From Batrachochytrium dendrobatidis JAM81 (lineage: Eukaryota; Chytridiomycota; Chytridiomycetes; Rhizophydiales): a stretch of DNA of 64,000 nucleotides. Both the position numbers and the translations under genes were made by a program. This document shows, one piece after another, positions 13,701-23,932 of this stretch (position 1 is its first letter; each line of letters begins with the position of its first letter). The stretch covers positions 3,436,532 to 3,500,531 of the forward strand of contig NW_006281099.1 of NCBI RefSeq assembly GCF_000203795.2, read 5' to 3'. The notes below the pieces were generated by a model. It had not been told where the DNA came from, did no database searches, and was given only the letters and a program-made list of their open reading frames with translations.

Positions 13701-14254
13701 AAAATCAAAAACAGTTTAAATCACAAATGCTGAGCGCTAATAGCAGTGCCTATGCATTGAACATCCAAAGCAATAGTATAATTTTACCAGCAGTGAATGA
13801 TGACGTTAAGCCTGACGAGAAAGATGCTGTATATACTGAGCCAGTTTTAACTGATTCTTTGATGGATTACTCATCAGTAAATCGCAATGCCATGGATCCA
13901 TTTGATCTTGTTGATACTCTGGAGTATAGCGCAGGAAAAAGCACAACTGATCAGCATGATCATAAACTAGACTCATCATTGGAGTCACTATCGAGTTCAG
14001 ACATAACTATGGATCATGCCGAGATTGTTTTTACAAATAATCTAGACGCGAATCACGGTGCTAATTCTACCATGGCATATTTTGTTACTCCTACTGTTGA
14101 TTTGGTTAAACCCTCTGTTGATGTTACGATCAAGCAAGAGTCGATTATATCTGACACTGAAATGGCTGATGATTTGTCCGAGTATAATGCCACAAACGTT
14201 GATATGCAAGAATTTGCATCAGAAACAGTCGATAATGTAACGAATGACTGTTGA
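10737..14254 (+). CDS. ASH2: ASH2/BRE2-like subunit of the COMPASS histone H3K4 methyltransferase
   Basis: ASH2 stimulates Set1/MLL-type H3K4 methylation in the nucleus. Exon 1 encodes a Ser/Thr-rich leader and then an extended PHD-type finger (CYCKLVCEDKQRPMLQC...CSCWFHQ), continued in exon 2 (TWTCHSLL...FTCKTCGKGKE). Exon 3 holds the winged-helix part (DVVHIVLFNL...ICKFIDTNWDLFW). A Lys-rich linker follows, then the SPRY domain: GYRMAKASHGVWSGHWYFEI, VGWSQISGDLQAPCGYDQFS, then GFGQGDVIGMSIYFP. The SPRY is split by a long Gln/Ser-rich insertion before HPVLLRRLWDAARMLHYMPF and closes with KYHPAVSLYGGALVRVNFGP. About 200 acidic residues follow. The exon 3-4 junction (near 11750-11838) is ambiguous. 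Confidence 0.93.
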
Positions 14255-14495
14255 TGACGGAAATGTCAAACTTGCTGATAATCTAATGGCGGTTATTTCT
14301 ACAGTCGATGAAACATTATACTATTTTGAAATAGTTGGCTGTTATACCATACACACTAAATTGCATTGTGACATTTTGTGTAGTTATTGAGGTATGCTAA
14401 GCAATCACTTGTTTTGATCATTTCAAGCATGCCATATCTAGCGCATAGAGTAATTCTCTACAGTTTATTTAAATGTATTGATGATTTGCATCGTT

Positions 14496-17251
14496 TCAAA
14501 AAGCGTATTTAGACTGTTTGTTTCTTTCGTACATTTTAAGAATGTTTTCGGCAGCAAGAACCTTTGGAGTGCATTTCTTTTTCGGGGGTATTGGGATTAG
14601 AGGAGTTTGTGGTTTTGTAATATCTTCATTAGGAGCAAGTGGAGGATCTTCAATATACACTCCTGCTGTTTTTTTTCTTGATACTGGTTTCTGTTGGTTA
14701 ATTTAAACATATCCATCAAATACAGTTAGCGGATATGTTTTATTCGCGATTTAAAACTACAAGGCTTGAATGTAGCACTTTTAAAGACTTACTTGAGAAT
14801 GGCTTGATAAACCAGCTGGGCCAGCCAGTCTGAGCGAGTCTAATTGATTTTCACAAAAATGATTTCTTTGGATAGATGCCATTCCGTGACTTGACGCATC
14901 CAGTGATCCTCCATAGCCCCCCATTTCAAAAGCCTTGGCATTTTTTCGTCGGCGACGCAACTGTATCATTTTCCCTTTGGTTGTCTCTTTTTCAAGCGTT
15001 TTATCTACCTGCTCTAAAATACTAAGGATTTCTTGTGGTGTGCGAATTTCTTTACGCAAAGTGTGTAGGGTCTGGGAATGCTGTTTTATGGCTGCGGTAT
15101 TTGTGACTTGTTTCTCGCCTGCGAGAATTAAACCGTGACTATTTGATGAGCTGTGAGTACGACAAAGTGGTGCAGTAATAGTAGATGATTGCACAAGCTC
15201 TGAACAAAGCTCGTGTGTATTTAAAATAGCTCCCTCTTGTTGCATAACTGGAATTCCAGCAATGTAAGACGTTCTATTTGCTACTCTTTGTCGATATCTG
15301 CGTGCCGAGTCAATAGATTGAAGTAATAGTACGCGTAAGCTATGAATTGTTGTAAACGATGGCCCAAAAAATCGTTGAACAAGACCATCAGGCAAGGCAC
15401 TGTATCAAGAGAATAGTATATATTGAAATGTGCAGATCAGATTGTTAAAATAACTACTAGTTTTTAATTGTATCAAACGATTGTCAGCAGACTTGCCTTT
15501 GCTCAAGTAGATCGACTACGGCTAGATGATCTGGCTCTGATTCATTGTGTTCAATTACATACCTTAGTCTTTTAAGAGCAATCTATCCATCCCATCAAAC
15601 CACGTCAGGTTTACAAACACCCAACAAAAACATACTTTTAGTTTAGTTTTTGAATCATACCTGTTCAATTCGATACCGATCCAAATTAGTCCGAGCAGTT
15701 TGTACCTTGATATAACTCAAAGGTATATATGTTAGTGGTTTTGGAAGCAATTCAACTGATTCGTCAGTTTTGGAGTGGCTCTGTCCATAAAAGTGTGTTC
15801 TTTCGCTTTTGCACGACTCGGTGGTTCCCAGCATGGTATACTGTTTATCGATCGATTTATCATTGTCTAGCCCAGACACAGAGCTTACATAACTCCGCCT
15901 TGACCCATTTTGAGTCGATGACGGTCTAAAATAATAAAGTATAAATTGAATTGTGGTTGAAATCTACGAGTCAAGATAGAATAAGCTTGATAAACTGATT
16001 TGGTATTTTACCTTGATCCGCGCTCAATACAAAATTCGTGTTCTGAGCCTTTGCGCATCATGAGAGAGGGGTTGCCAGGAATGCTTTCAAATTGCTGCAT
16101 AATGTGTTCTAAAATTGAATACAGTTTTAAAATAGCATGAATAAATGCTGAACATGTAACATAGAATTCTAGAATCTAGCCCACCAAACGTGCGTCATTC
16201 TTACCTATATCCTGTTGGATTGAGATTCAGTTATTATAGCTCAGATGGTTAAACAACAGGGTATTGAACGGATGATTTCAAACTTGGGTTAAAATATGGC
16301 TTAAACGTTACCTGAACGGGTGTAGCTTGAATTCGAGCTATTCGAGATTTACTTGCTGATCCACATCGTGAAGTGAGTGTTGATCCTGAGCCTGACCGAT
16401 GCAATCCGGTTTGTTCATCCCTACGTAAAATACCTGTTTTTGCAGGTTTAGGTTCGAATGAATCATGTACTACACTTTCGTCATTGGTATGGATTTTGAA
16501 ATGGGGAGCAGATGACACGATTGTCAAGTCAGCATTGTGTTGAGTTGGGTGCAAATCATATGGAGTGTAAATCAATGTATCATGCTGTAATGGGACTTGA
16601 AAAGACACTTTACGATCTAGTTTATTATTCATGAACCATTGAAAATATCATGTTTAGTCGGGTTCAGACTCGGCATATAAATCAATAGTTTCAGTTGTCA
16701 GGTTTAGTTGGTGTTAATACAGAAAACAATGCATTACAGAAATAAGATCACTAGTAGTAATCAGTATTGTACTGCTGATGATTCAACTTTGTATAGATAA
16801 ATACAATGTATATTAAACTGATACCTATTGCTGCGCGAAAGCCACCTGGATCCATACCACGATGTGAATGAAGTGGTTTGCAAGGAGCATAGTCGTGATG
16901 CCCGTTTGTTACTGGACGATACTTTTCAACCGACTCTGCATCGAAAAGGAGGGGTGATGGTGAGCGAGTAGATCTAGTAGTCTGTGCTGGTTTGACTTTT
17001 ATCTTGGGGTGTATACTGGGAATGGTTGGTGAGAGCTGATTTGGAGCTGGTTTGGCTTTGAATGATTTTTCAGGTGGATGCGGTGGGGAATTTTGTGTAT
17101 TGATTGAATTGGATTCTGGCATATATTCATCATGCTGAAAGGTTTGCAACTCTTTTGGAAACTCAGTGGCTGGGACTGCCAGACTATCTTGCAATATATC
17201 TGGAACAGATGCATTGAATGAAGGGTTAGTATCGCTTTGGGTATCTTCCAT
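14496..17251 (-). CDS. Hypothetical protein, unknown function
   Basis: Not recognised. Successive minus-strand exons with good splice signals read from the ATG at 17251 (MEDTQSDTNPSF) to the stop at 14496-14498 (ENILKMYERNKQSKYAF). The first third is Pro/Ser-rich and probably disordered. Exon 2 starts near 16632 with LDRKVSFQVPL, which contains a [R/K]VxF-like motif of the kind that docks protein phosphatase 1 (inference only). The central part (15300-16080) is more ordered: PGNPSLMMRKGSEHEFCIER, LPKPLTYIPLSYIK, LPDGLVQRFFGPSFTTIHSL and RVLLLQSIDSARRYRQRV. A Lys/Arg-rich helix (LRRRRKNAKAFEM) and a Pro-rich tail follow. Element copy F begins about 44 bp upstream of the start. It could be two genes, but phases allow one. 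Confidence 0.6.
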
Positions 17252-17294
17252 TCGCGTGCTGTTTATTGGATAACATTAGATTACGCGAATTTTT

Positions 17295-17697
17295 CAGCCG
17301 TATTCACGTAAAATGGAATACTTTCTTGTAGTGACTGTCATTTTTGCTTAGAAATAGGTAATGTTACGTTTTCCTACTACACATTGACTACTTTTTCAAT
17401 AAACACAGGATTCATCATATGATACACCATCAAACTATGACTTTGAACTGAAATGGTTCATTTTCGGCATAATCATATATTGTACAATTTCCAGATACCG
17501 AGTTCAACTGCTGCCAAGAAAACTACAAAACTCATTCTTGTGTGTTCTAAAATCTGATATTTTGATGGAGATTGGCACCCATCGTTTCATGAGATTGGCT
17601 GTAATAAATACTGCCTTTAAACAGGTTAATAATGGCATAATCAAATATGCAATGTATCAATTACAGCCATTACGGTTCACTAAAATATGGATACAGG
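17295..17697. mobile_element. MITE-like element, copy F (right end degraded)
   Basis: The left end CAGCCGTATTCACGTAAAAT is perfect, followed by 'ggaatactttcttgtagtgactgtc', the subterminal block of the second subfamily (shared with copies D and J). The right end is unclear; a degraded match lies around 17677-17697. It lies directly upstream of the unknown gene that starts at 17251. Confidence 0.6.
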
Positions 17698-18104
17698 GAT
17701 GAACAATTATATTTTTGTAAATGCATCTTGATTTGATTTAGGTTCATTTGAATTGACGAGCAAGATTTGAATGGTAAATAACGGAAATGTTGCAAATATA
17801 AAATCGGAGCAGTGATGATTGAAAGATCAAGTCAAAGATGGGATTGTAACAGGGTTGGATAAATGATCTGATACAGCAATGAATACAATGCGCAAAAGTC
17901 AGATAAAAACAGTATAGCGATTGAGGTGAAGATGGATGTAATTGAGAGCAATTAAGTATCATGAGAACAGATAAAGCAGAGTCTATAGTAACCATATGGG
18001 GGAATCAGATAAAAAGAGGTTATGCATAGCTCTTTCAAAATGTAGTATAGTATAGTAAAAGACATCAAACAGCACTGCCCACATCACTGATGTCATGGAA
18101 TGAT
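17698..18104. other. Spacer downstream of the KH-domain gene
   Basis: AT-rich sequence without a convincing gene. It carries a small 'tagtatagtatagtaaa' run near 18045. It probably holds the 3' untranslated region of the minus-strand KH gene and sequence between that gene and element copy F. Confidence 0.4.
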
Positions 18105-20327
18105 TTAGCGCTGAAGGTTGGTATGATCCTCGACAGCCTGAGAGGTTTGAGACAAACGTCTCCCCTTTTCAGCTTCGAGCTTATTGTACAGCAAGCTCAT
18201 GGCTTTTCTGTTGGCTTCGTCAGTTCCAACAATGGTAATTTCGCGATCGTTGCGTCCGCTGACCTGTTCGGCAACGTGGAGTTTAGCACCAGAAAGACGA
18301 CGAATCTGGGTGATGTGGGATCCACCTTTCCCCATAAGACACCCAATCATATCTGACTGTACAGTCATTACACACGTTCGAGTGTCAGGATTTTCGGTAG
18401 AGGAAGCGGGTGCTCCACCAAATGTAGATCCCGACATTGCACGAATACTATTTGATGAAACAGAGGAATTATTGCTAGAATGACGTCGGCCAATCGCTAT
18501 ATGTGAGAAATCACGAGGCTCACGGTACTCGCGCTGAGAACGGTCAGTAGAACCATTGGTCAAGCTATTACGACCTGTAGAACGAGAGGTAGAGATGATG
18601 GCGGATGAGGAAAAGGGAGAACTATCGTATCTAAGAGAGTTTTGGGGATCATAAGGGATGATTCCGGCAGCACGCTCATTGTCGCTTTTCATACACACAC
18701 CAATGTGGTAAATGGCAATATGGCTGGACATTATAGCAAGTTTTAAATATAGTATCAACAGATGATATCAAAAAATAAATTGATAAAAGTACTGGTTGGT
18801 TAAAAACGAGAAATTCTGAGTAGTACCATTACAAAATGTAAAGCCAGTTTACTCTTATCAAAGCAAAAACTTACATGGCATCAACAAGACCATAGATTTC
18901 AACAACACGCTCAGTTGATTGAGGCATCATCTCTTTTGAGACAACAATTTTTGCACCCGAGGCTTCTTGAATCTCACGGATTTTTGCTCCGGCCTTACCA
19001 ATGATGGATCCAATAAGCTGGTGAGCGACAAGAAGACGAATAGCGGTAGATTCTTCGGTACTATCCAAATTGCCGTTGCTGGTGATAGTCTGTGTGCTCT
19101 CAAGAAGGTTTTTGGCAATAAGTGCATATGCCTATTGGAGATGCAAGTTTATAAATTGCAAGGTTTCACGGTTCAATCATAGCTTGTATTAGTTACAAAC
19201 CCTACTAGATCAGATTTCAAAGCAGTCAAATACTAGATATGATTTCAATACGATCCTGCAATTGGAAAGCAATGAAAGGATTTTCAAATAAGCAAAACAG
19301 TTTTTTGGCTTTAGTAGTATGGGGAATTGGATGCGCAGTCCATTTGGCTGTAGAATAAGATCGACCAACAAAAACAGTAATGGTGTAGCATTCCCCCCAA
19401 CAGAATCCACCACTACTATGCATGACACGATCACACCAACCACAGGCGGGAAGCAACCCTAGAGTAGTACCAATCACATGATTCAAGGTCTGGGATCTTT
19501 CGTATAGTGCAAGACGACGTATATAGAAAGACGGATGTGTTTCTAAACGCATCGTCTTGTAGTATACAAGACTAGGGTTCAAATAAAATGCTAAACCAGC
19601 ATACAAGTCGATCCGTTTCAACGAGGGCCATGCGTGTGTTTGACTACAACCAGAGGACTTCAAGATCCATCTTCAGTATAGATCATACTTGAATTAGTCG
19701 CCAGCAATAGGTTTGCGCCACAGTCCAGCACACTTTAGAATAAAATGAGCCAGACATCTGGGTCAAGTGGATCATTAAGCATCATTGCATATCTGGTGCT
19801 GATCAACCATTACATTGCACTACATGAATGTGTCAAAGTGTAGATGTTACCTTGGCGACATTGGGCAGTGGTCCAACAACAGTGAGGATTCGCTCCGAGA
19901 CACTTGGAACCACTTTGCTAACGCCCACCTTGACCGAAGCGATCTGACGGACATTGGCGACACTGGCACCACCTTTGCCAATCACAACACCTGCTTCCTT
20001 TGTCGATACCAATGAGCGCAAGGTCATTTCAGGAACGGTTTCTGCAGCATCGGTCTCGTCCATGTCGGTATAGGCACCAGCTGAATCATGCGCAACAGGG
20101 TCTACAGTGACCAGTCCTGATACGGGCAGTGGGGATCCAGTAGTGGATGGAGCAGTTGCAATCATACCACTAGCGGGGACTGATTTAGATACAGTAGCTT
20201 TGCTATTCACAGACATGGTGGTCATGCTATGGATGATGGGTGATAGTTGGGACATTTGTTTATTGGATGGAGTGATGGTTGAAGTAGGAATAATGATTCG
20301 AGTTGGTTGTGAATGTCCAAAAAACAT
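18105..20327 (-). CDS. Three-KH-domain RNA-binding protein (PCBP/Rnc1/Hek2 type)
   Basis: A poly(C)-binding-like protein expected to bind mRNA. KH1 lies in the first exon (LRSLVSTKEAGVVIGKGGAS, then VPSVSERILTVVGPLPNVAK). KH2 lies in the next exon (RLLVAHQLIGSIIGKAGAKI, then IQEASGAKIVVSKEM, STERVVEIYG) and finishes across an intron as VDAIHIAIYHIG. KH3 is in the last exon (VMTVQSDMIGCLMGKGGSHI, then LSGAKLHVAEQ, REITIVGT). Each KH has its GxxG loop (GKGG, GKAG, GKGG). The order and spacing match fungal Rnc1/Pbp2/Hek2 proteins. The first intron, about 720 nt, is far longer than most here. The ATG at 20325-20327 follows an A-rich tract, a favourable fungal start context. Confidence 0.92.
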
Positions 20328-20521
20328 TTTTTTTTTGTCGGGTCTGAAACACTATCTTGCTGTCCAGCCTCGAATGGTTTTTTGCCAAAGCCTTTTGTTT
20401 GCTAGATCTGGTATTTACTACATGGTTGAAAATAGTTTATTCTATCCAGTTATACTACCTAACCTGTCCTTGGCTGCTTTTAAAATTTACAAAAACACAC
20501 TATCCGATTCCATGCATCAAC

Positions 20522-20868
20522 AAGTCGAATAAAATAAAACTTGTATTTATCTCGCAGCCATTGCTCTGGAATAAACAATGGCTAAATATTCGTTGTTTTC
20601 TACTACAGATTGATTGCACCGTCTCTAAAAGCTCGGTTGTATCCTAATATCAGATACGTTCGCGTTTTATCCAGAGATTATACATTTCAATACAATTGTT
20701 TTATGCCAATCACCCAATTTTTGTACAAAAATAATCATGAGAACCAGTAGGCTTTAACGAGTTTATACGACTCAATGCTGCCCAGTATATTAGCACCCAT
20801 CATTTCATAAAACTGGCTGTTTATGTTGACACTCTTGTTTATTGGTTCATTTTACGTGAATACGACTG
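20522..20868. mobile_element. MITE-like element, copy G (about 347 bp)
   Basis: The right end ATTTTACGTGAATACGACTG is followed by TA. The left end is degraded, but the adjoining 'ggaataaacaatggctaaatatt' block matches copy J. An internal block 'tcagatacgttcgcgtttt' matches copy D. It lies in the spacer between the KH gene promoter and the 3' end of the next gene, and nothing else is recognised in the 656-bp spacer (20328-20983). Confidence 0.7.
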
Positions 20869-20983
20869 TAAACCAGTAGCTTTGAACGAATATTATTAGT
20901 GTATGAAAAATGCAAAATCAGGGAGCCGAGACAATCAAAAAATTGCCAAAAATGAAGTTTAATTTTCATCATCCAAAAGTCCA

Positions 20984-23932
20984 TCATTGGTTACAGAAGC
21001 ATCCACCAGCCTCTTTGAATCGCTTAGCAACAAGTCGTGTCTGATATGTCTTTGTGAACCGACTCATGTCTCCGTTATGGCAGTTGTAGTAACAGTTTAG
21101 AATGGGCCTGAGACATTGAGTAATCCATGTCTTGCATCCGCCAGAAACTAAAGATGACATGGACGAGCGACGCTCCAATACCCACTTGAGTATAGGCTCT
21201 TCCTCGACAACATTGATAAGAATTTCAATTTGTTCAGGAACTGTCACTGACGGGCTAGCAAACTTGACCATAGCAATCTTACGCTTTGGACAATCGTTTT
21301 TGAGTTTGGGCGTTGTCGTTGGGAGCGAGCGCTGTTGGTGCGGTGAATACAAGTGGGTCGGCATAGGGGAACCTCCTGGTCCCAGGTTGGATGGCAGTCT
21401 TGAATCGTGTGGTTGATGTATTGACCGTGGTTGTACAGAATTAGATGTGTTTGAAGTTGTTGATACAGCCGAGTCATGTCGTTGATAGCGATGCATGTTG
21501 TGATTCTGACTATACTGTGGATAGTTTGTAGTCGTTGGTGATTCCGAGATTTTTTGGAGATGATAATGGTTAGAGTTATGATTAGCATGATAGTTGGGGC
21601 CTGGATGGTTAGGACTAGATTCATATTCTTGTACAGGAGCATATATAGGAGACGAGCTAAAAGTCGATCTACAGATTGAAGATGATTGCTTGGAATGATT
21701 GGCTAAATCAGTGCCAGAAATTTGGTAGGCTGGATTGAACCTATTCGTCAACCCATTTTCTCTCATAGGCGTATCGGCATTAGGATGGTGCGATCCAACC
21801 GACTGCTGGGTAGAGTGGCCAACTGGAGTTCCTCTACGATGATTCATCCTTTCTATTGCATCATCTGTAGAAACCAAGAGCGATGAAATCGCAGGGATGC
21901 TGGATGGAGACGAAGAGCGTTTGTCTAGATCTGACAAGTTGGCATTGGTACCAGAAGTATTAGCAGACTGGAGGGGGTTATAGCGGATACTAGGCAAGCG
22001 CTTTGGGCTACTTGGAGTAGGAAAGCAATTGGCATCGCTAGAATATGTCATATGACCCAATCCATTTGATGCTCTTCTTGGCTGTGGTTGAGAATATGTC
22101 AGGGATGGCTGAGAAGACGGTGAGGTGCGAGCATAAGGGTGGTATTCGGGCGATCTACGTCGCACTTTGAACAAACCGCTAGAACTATCCATGCGCTGTT
22201 TGTCAAACTGATAGGACCCTGTTTGATGTGTGCGTTGTGGTAATGCACCTTGCGAGGCACTGTGCTGAGAAATTATGGGTGGAAGGGTATGTGTAGTGGG
22301 AGATTCAGCGCATGCATCTACGATGGGTGCTAAAGCAATGGAAGAATTAGCACGACTGGACGCATCAAGGCTGGTATTAGACATGGCGATAGGTCTATCA
22401 AAAAACGTAGTATCAAACATTAGATATTCAGTTAGTTTAAAGGCAGTTGTCGAGTGATGCACAATCCAAACACTGAAAAGATAGAGTAGCAACTGCAGGT
22501 GAGCAAATGGGAAAGCAGTATGGTATAGGATTGCTTGAAAGCAGAAATGCAAAGCAGTCATAGCTGATAAAAAATGCCAAGTATTTGGCACCATTGAATC
22601 TCATAGCAACCCGTCGAGATCCAAACAATGCTAACATGGACAATCCACAAAGGTGCTCAATCGAGCATGTGCACTAAAATCCAGCCCAAATCAGGCTCTT
22701 GCTGTTTGGATGGTAGACAGCAGATGACATGTATTTAAATGATCACCATCCACTGATATTTGCATCTTGTGAAAATAAATGGTAGCATACCACTGCACTC
22801 TAAAGGGTAGGGAGCGTAGGATAAAGCATATGCGGCAAACAACAAATTACCTTTGCTTTGCAAGACCTGTAAGAACCTGCTTCATGGATAGTTGCACCTG
22901 CTGCATATTGGCAAAAAGAACAGACACGTCAGGCTCCTCACTTGAACGAGCTAGTTTGCACAGAAACCTCCATCCATCAGTCATACGCTGAGCCATCATA
23001 TCGGCCTCGCTTAATGAGTACTGAGGAGGTGGAGTTGGCCACGCAGGACAATCCGAGTGCATTTCCAAACTCGACAGTGTATGTGTCTGATATGTAGGAC
23101 CTCGGATAGGCATACTAGTAGCTTGGGTTGTCAACGCACTAGTGCTGCTGATAGGGGGTACCGATTTGGAGTTAGAGCGCAGTTCCCTGATATTGCTATT
23201 GGTGTAATCAAAAGAGTCGGTAGGAATTTGGTTTATAACCGTAGAAGCGTCAGCAAGTGAAGATGACCGCGATTGATTGTGATGCAAATGAGATCTGTCG
23301 TGAGCAAGTTGCCTAGAAAGTGAGCTAGAGTTGCAGTTGAAACCTTCAGTCTTATTCAGCGACTCTTCTCTTTTATAACCTGCTTCTGTATGCATATGTT
23401 GATCAGCTGGAGCTGGAGTAGGCGGTAACAGAGGCGGGTAGTTGCGATAAAACACTGGATGCTGAATTCGATTATCAGTAGAACCTTCAACAGCATGCCC
23501 ATGCGGCCCAGACAACGAGGCACGCGCACACTCAAGCTGCACCGTGTGCAAATGACCTGTGCCTGACGCATTAGTAGTCGAGTTAGCAGGTGTTCCAGCA
23601 CGTGGTGACACTTCACTTTTGGGGTTTGATAGTAGATGCGGGTCGTCATGGCTTGAACCAACGGGTTCTATCGACTGCCCTGGCATGTCAATGCAGACAG
23701 ATGAAGCTGGAGAGACTGGATCCGCTTTGGAGGGTTGAACTGGAGAGGTCGGATCAGCTTTGGGGAGTTGAAGTGGAGAGGCTAGAATAGTGGACGAATG
23801 CCCAGCAGAGGCTTGCATAAGATGGGTTGCAGCGTCAATCATGGCCAAGGTATCAGGATTGCAATCGGATGACGAAGAGGAGTCGAGGGCATCAGTCATA
23901 GTAACAGTAGTAATAGTAGAGAGAGTAGTCAT
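20984..23932 (-). CDS. Hypothetical Ser/Pro/His-rich protein (830 residues if the inferred intron is right)
   Basis: Not recognised. Two minus-strand open frames can be joined in phase by one intron (22395-22850; donor AAG|GTAATT, acceptor TTGATAG), giving AKQ-R-PIAMSNTSLDA. The N-terminal half is low-complexity (Ser, Thr, Pro) and ends in a predicted helical stretch, SLSEADMMAQRMTDGWRFLC then EPDVSVLFANMQQVQLSMKQ. The C-terminal half is disordered until a conserved-looking tail: KRKIAMVKFASPSVTVPEQI, then EEEPILKWVLERR, GGCKTWITQCLRPILNCYYN and KRFKEAGGCFCNQ with several cysteines. The 456-nt intron is long for this genome, so two separate genes (20984 to about 22394, and 22847-23932) remain possible. 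I cannot assign a function. Confidence 0.6.

Noticed and set aside
19226..19663. 145-codon minus frame inside the KH-gene intron as a separate gene
   Set aside because: No recognised features, and it lies between two exons whose KH domains require splicing across it.
22395..22850. N-terminal hydrophobic stretch (MVPNTWHFLSAMTALHFCF) as a signal peptide of the gene at 20984
   Set aside because: This stretch fits better as intron sequence because a donor and acceptor around it join two frames in phase.
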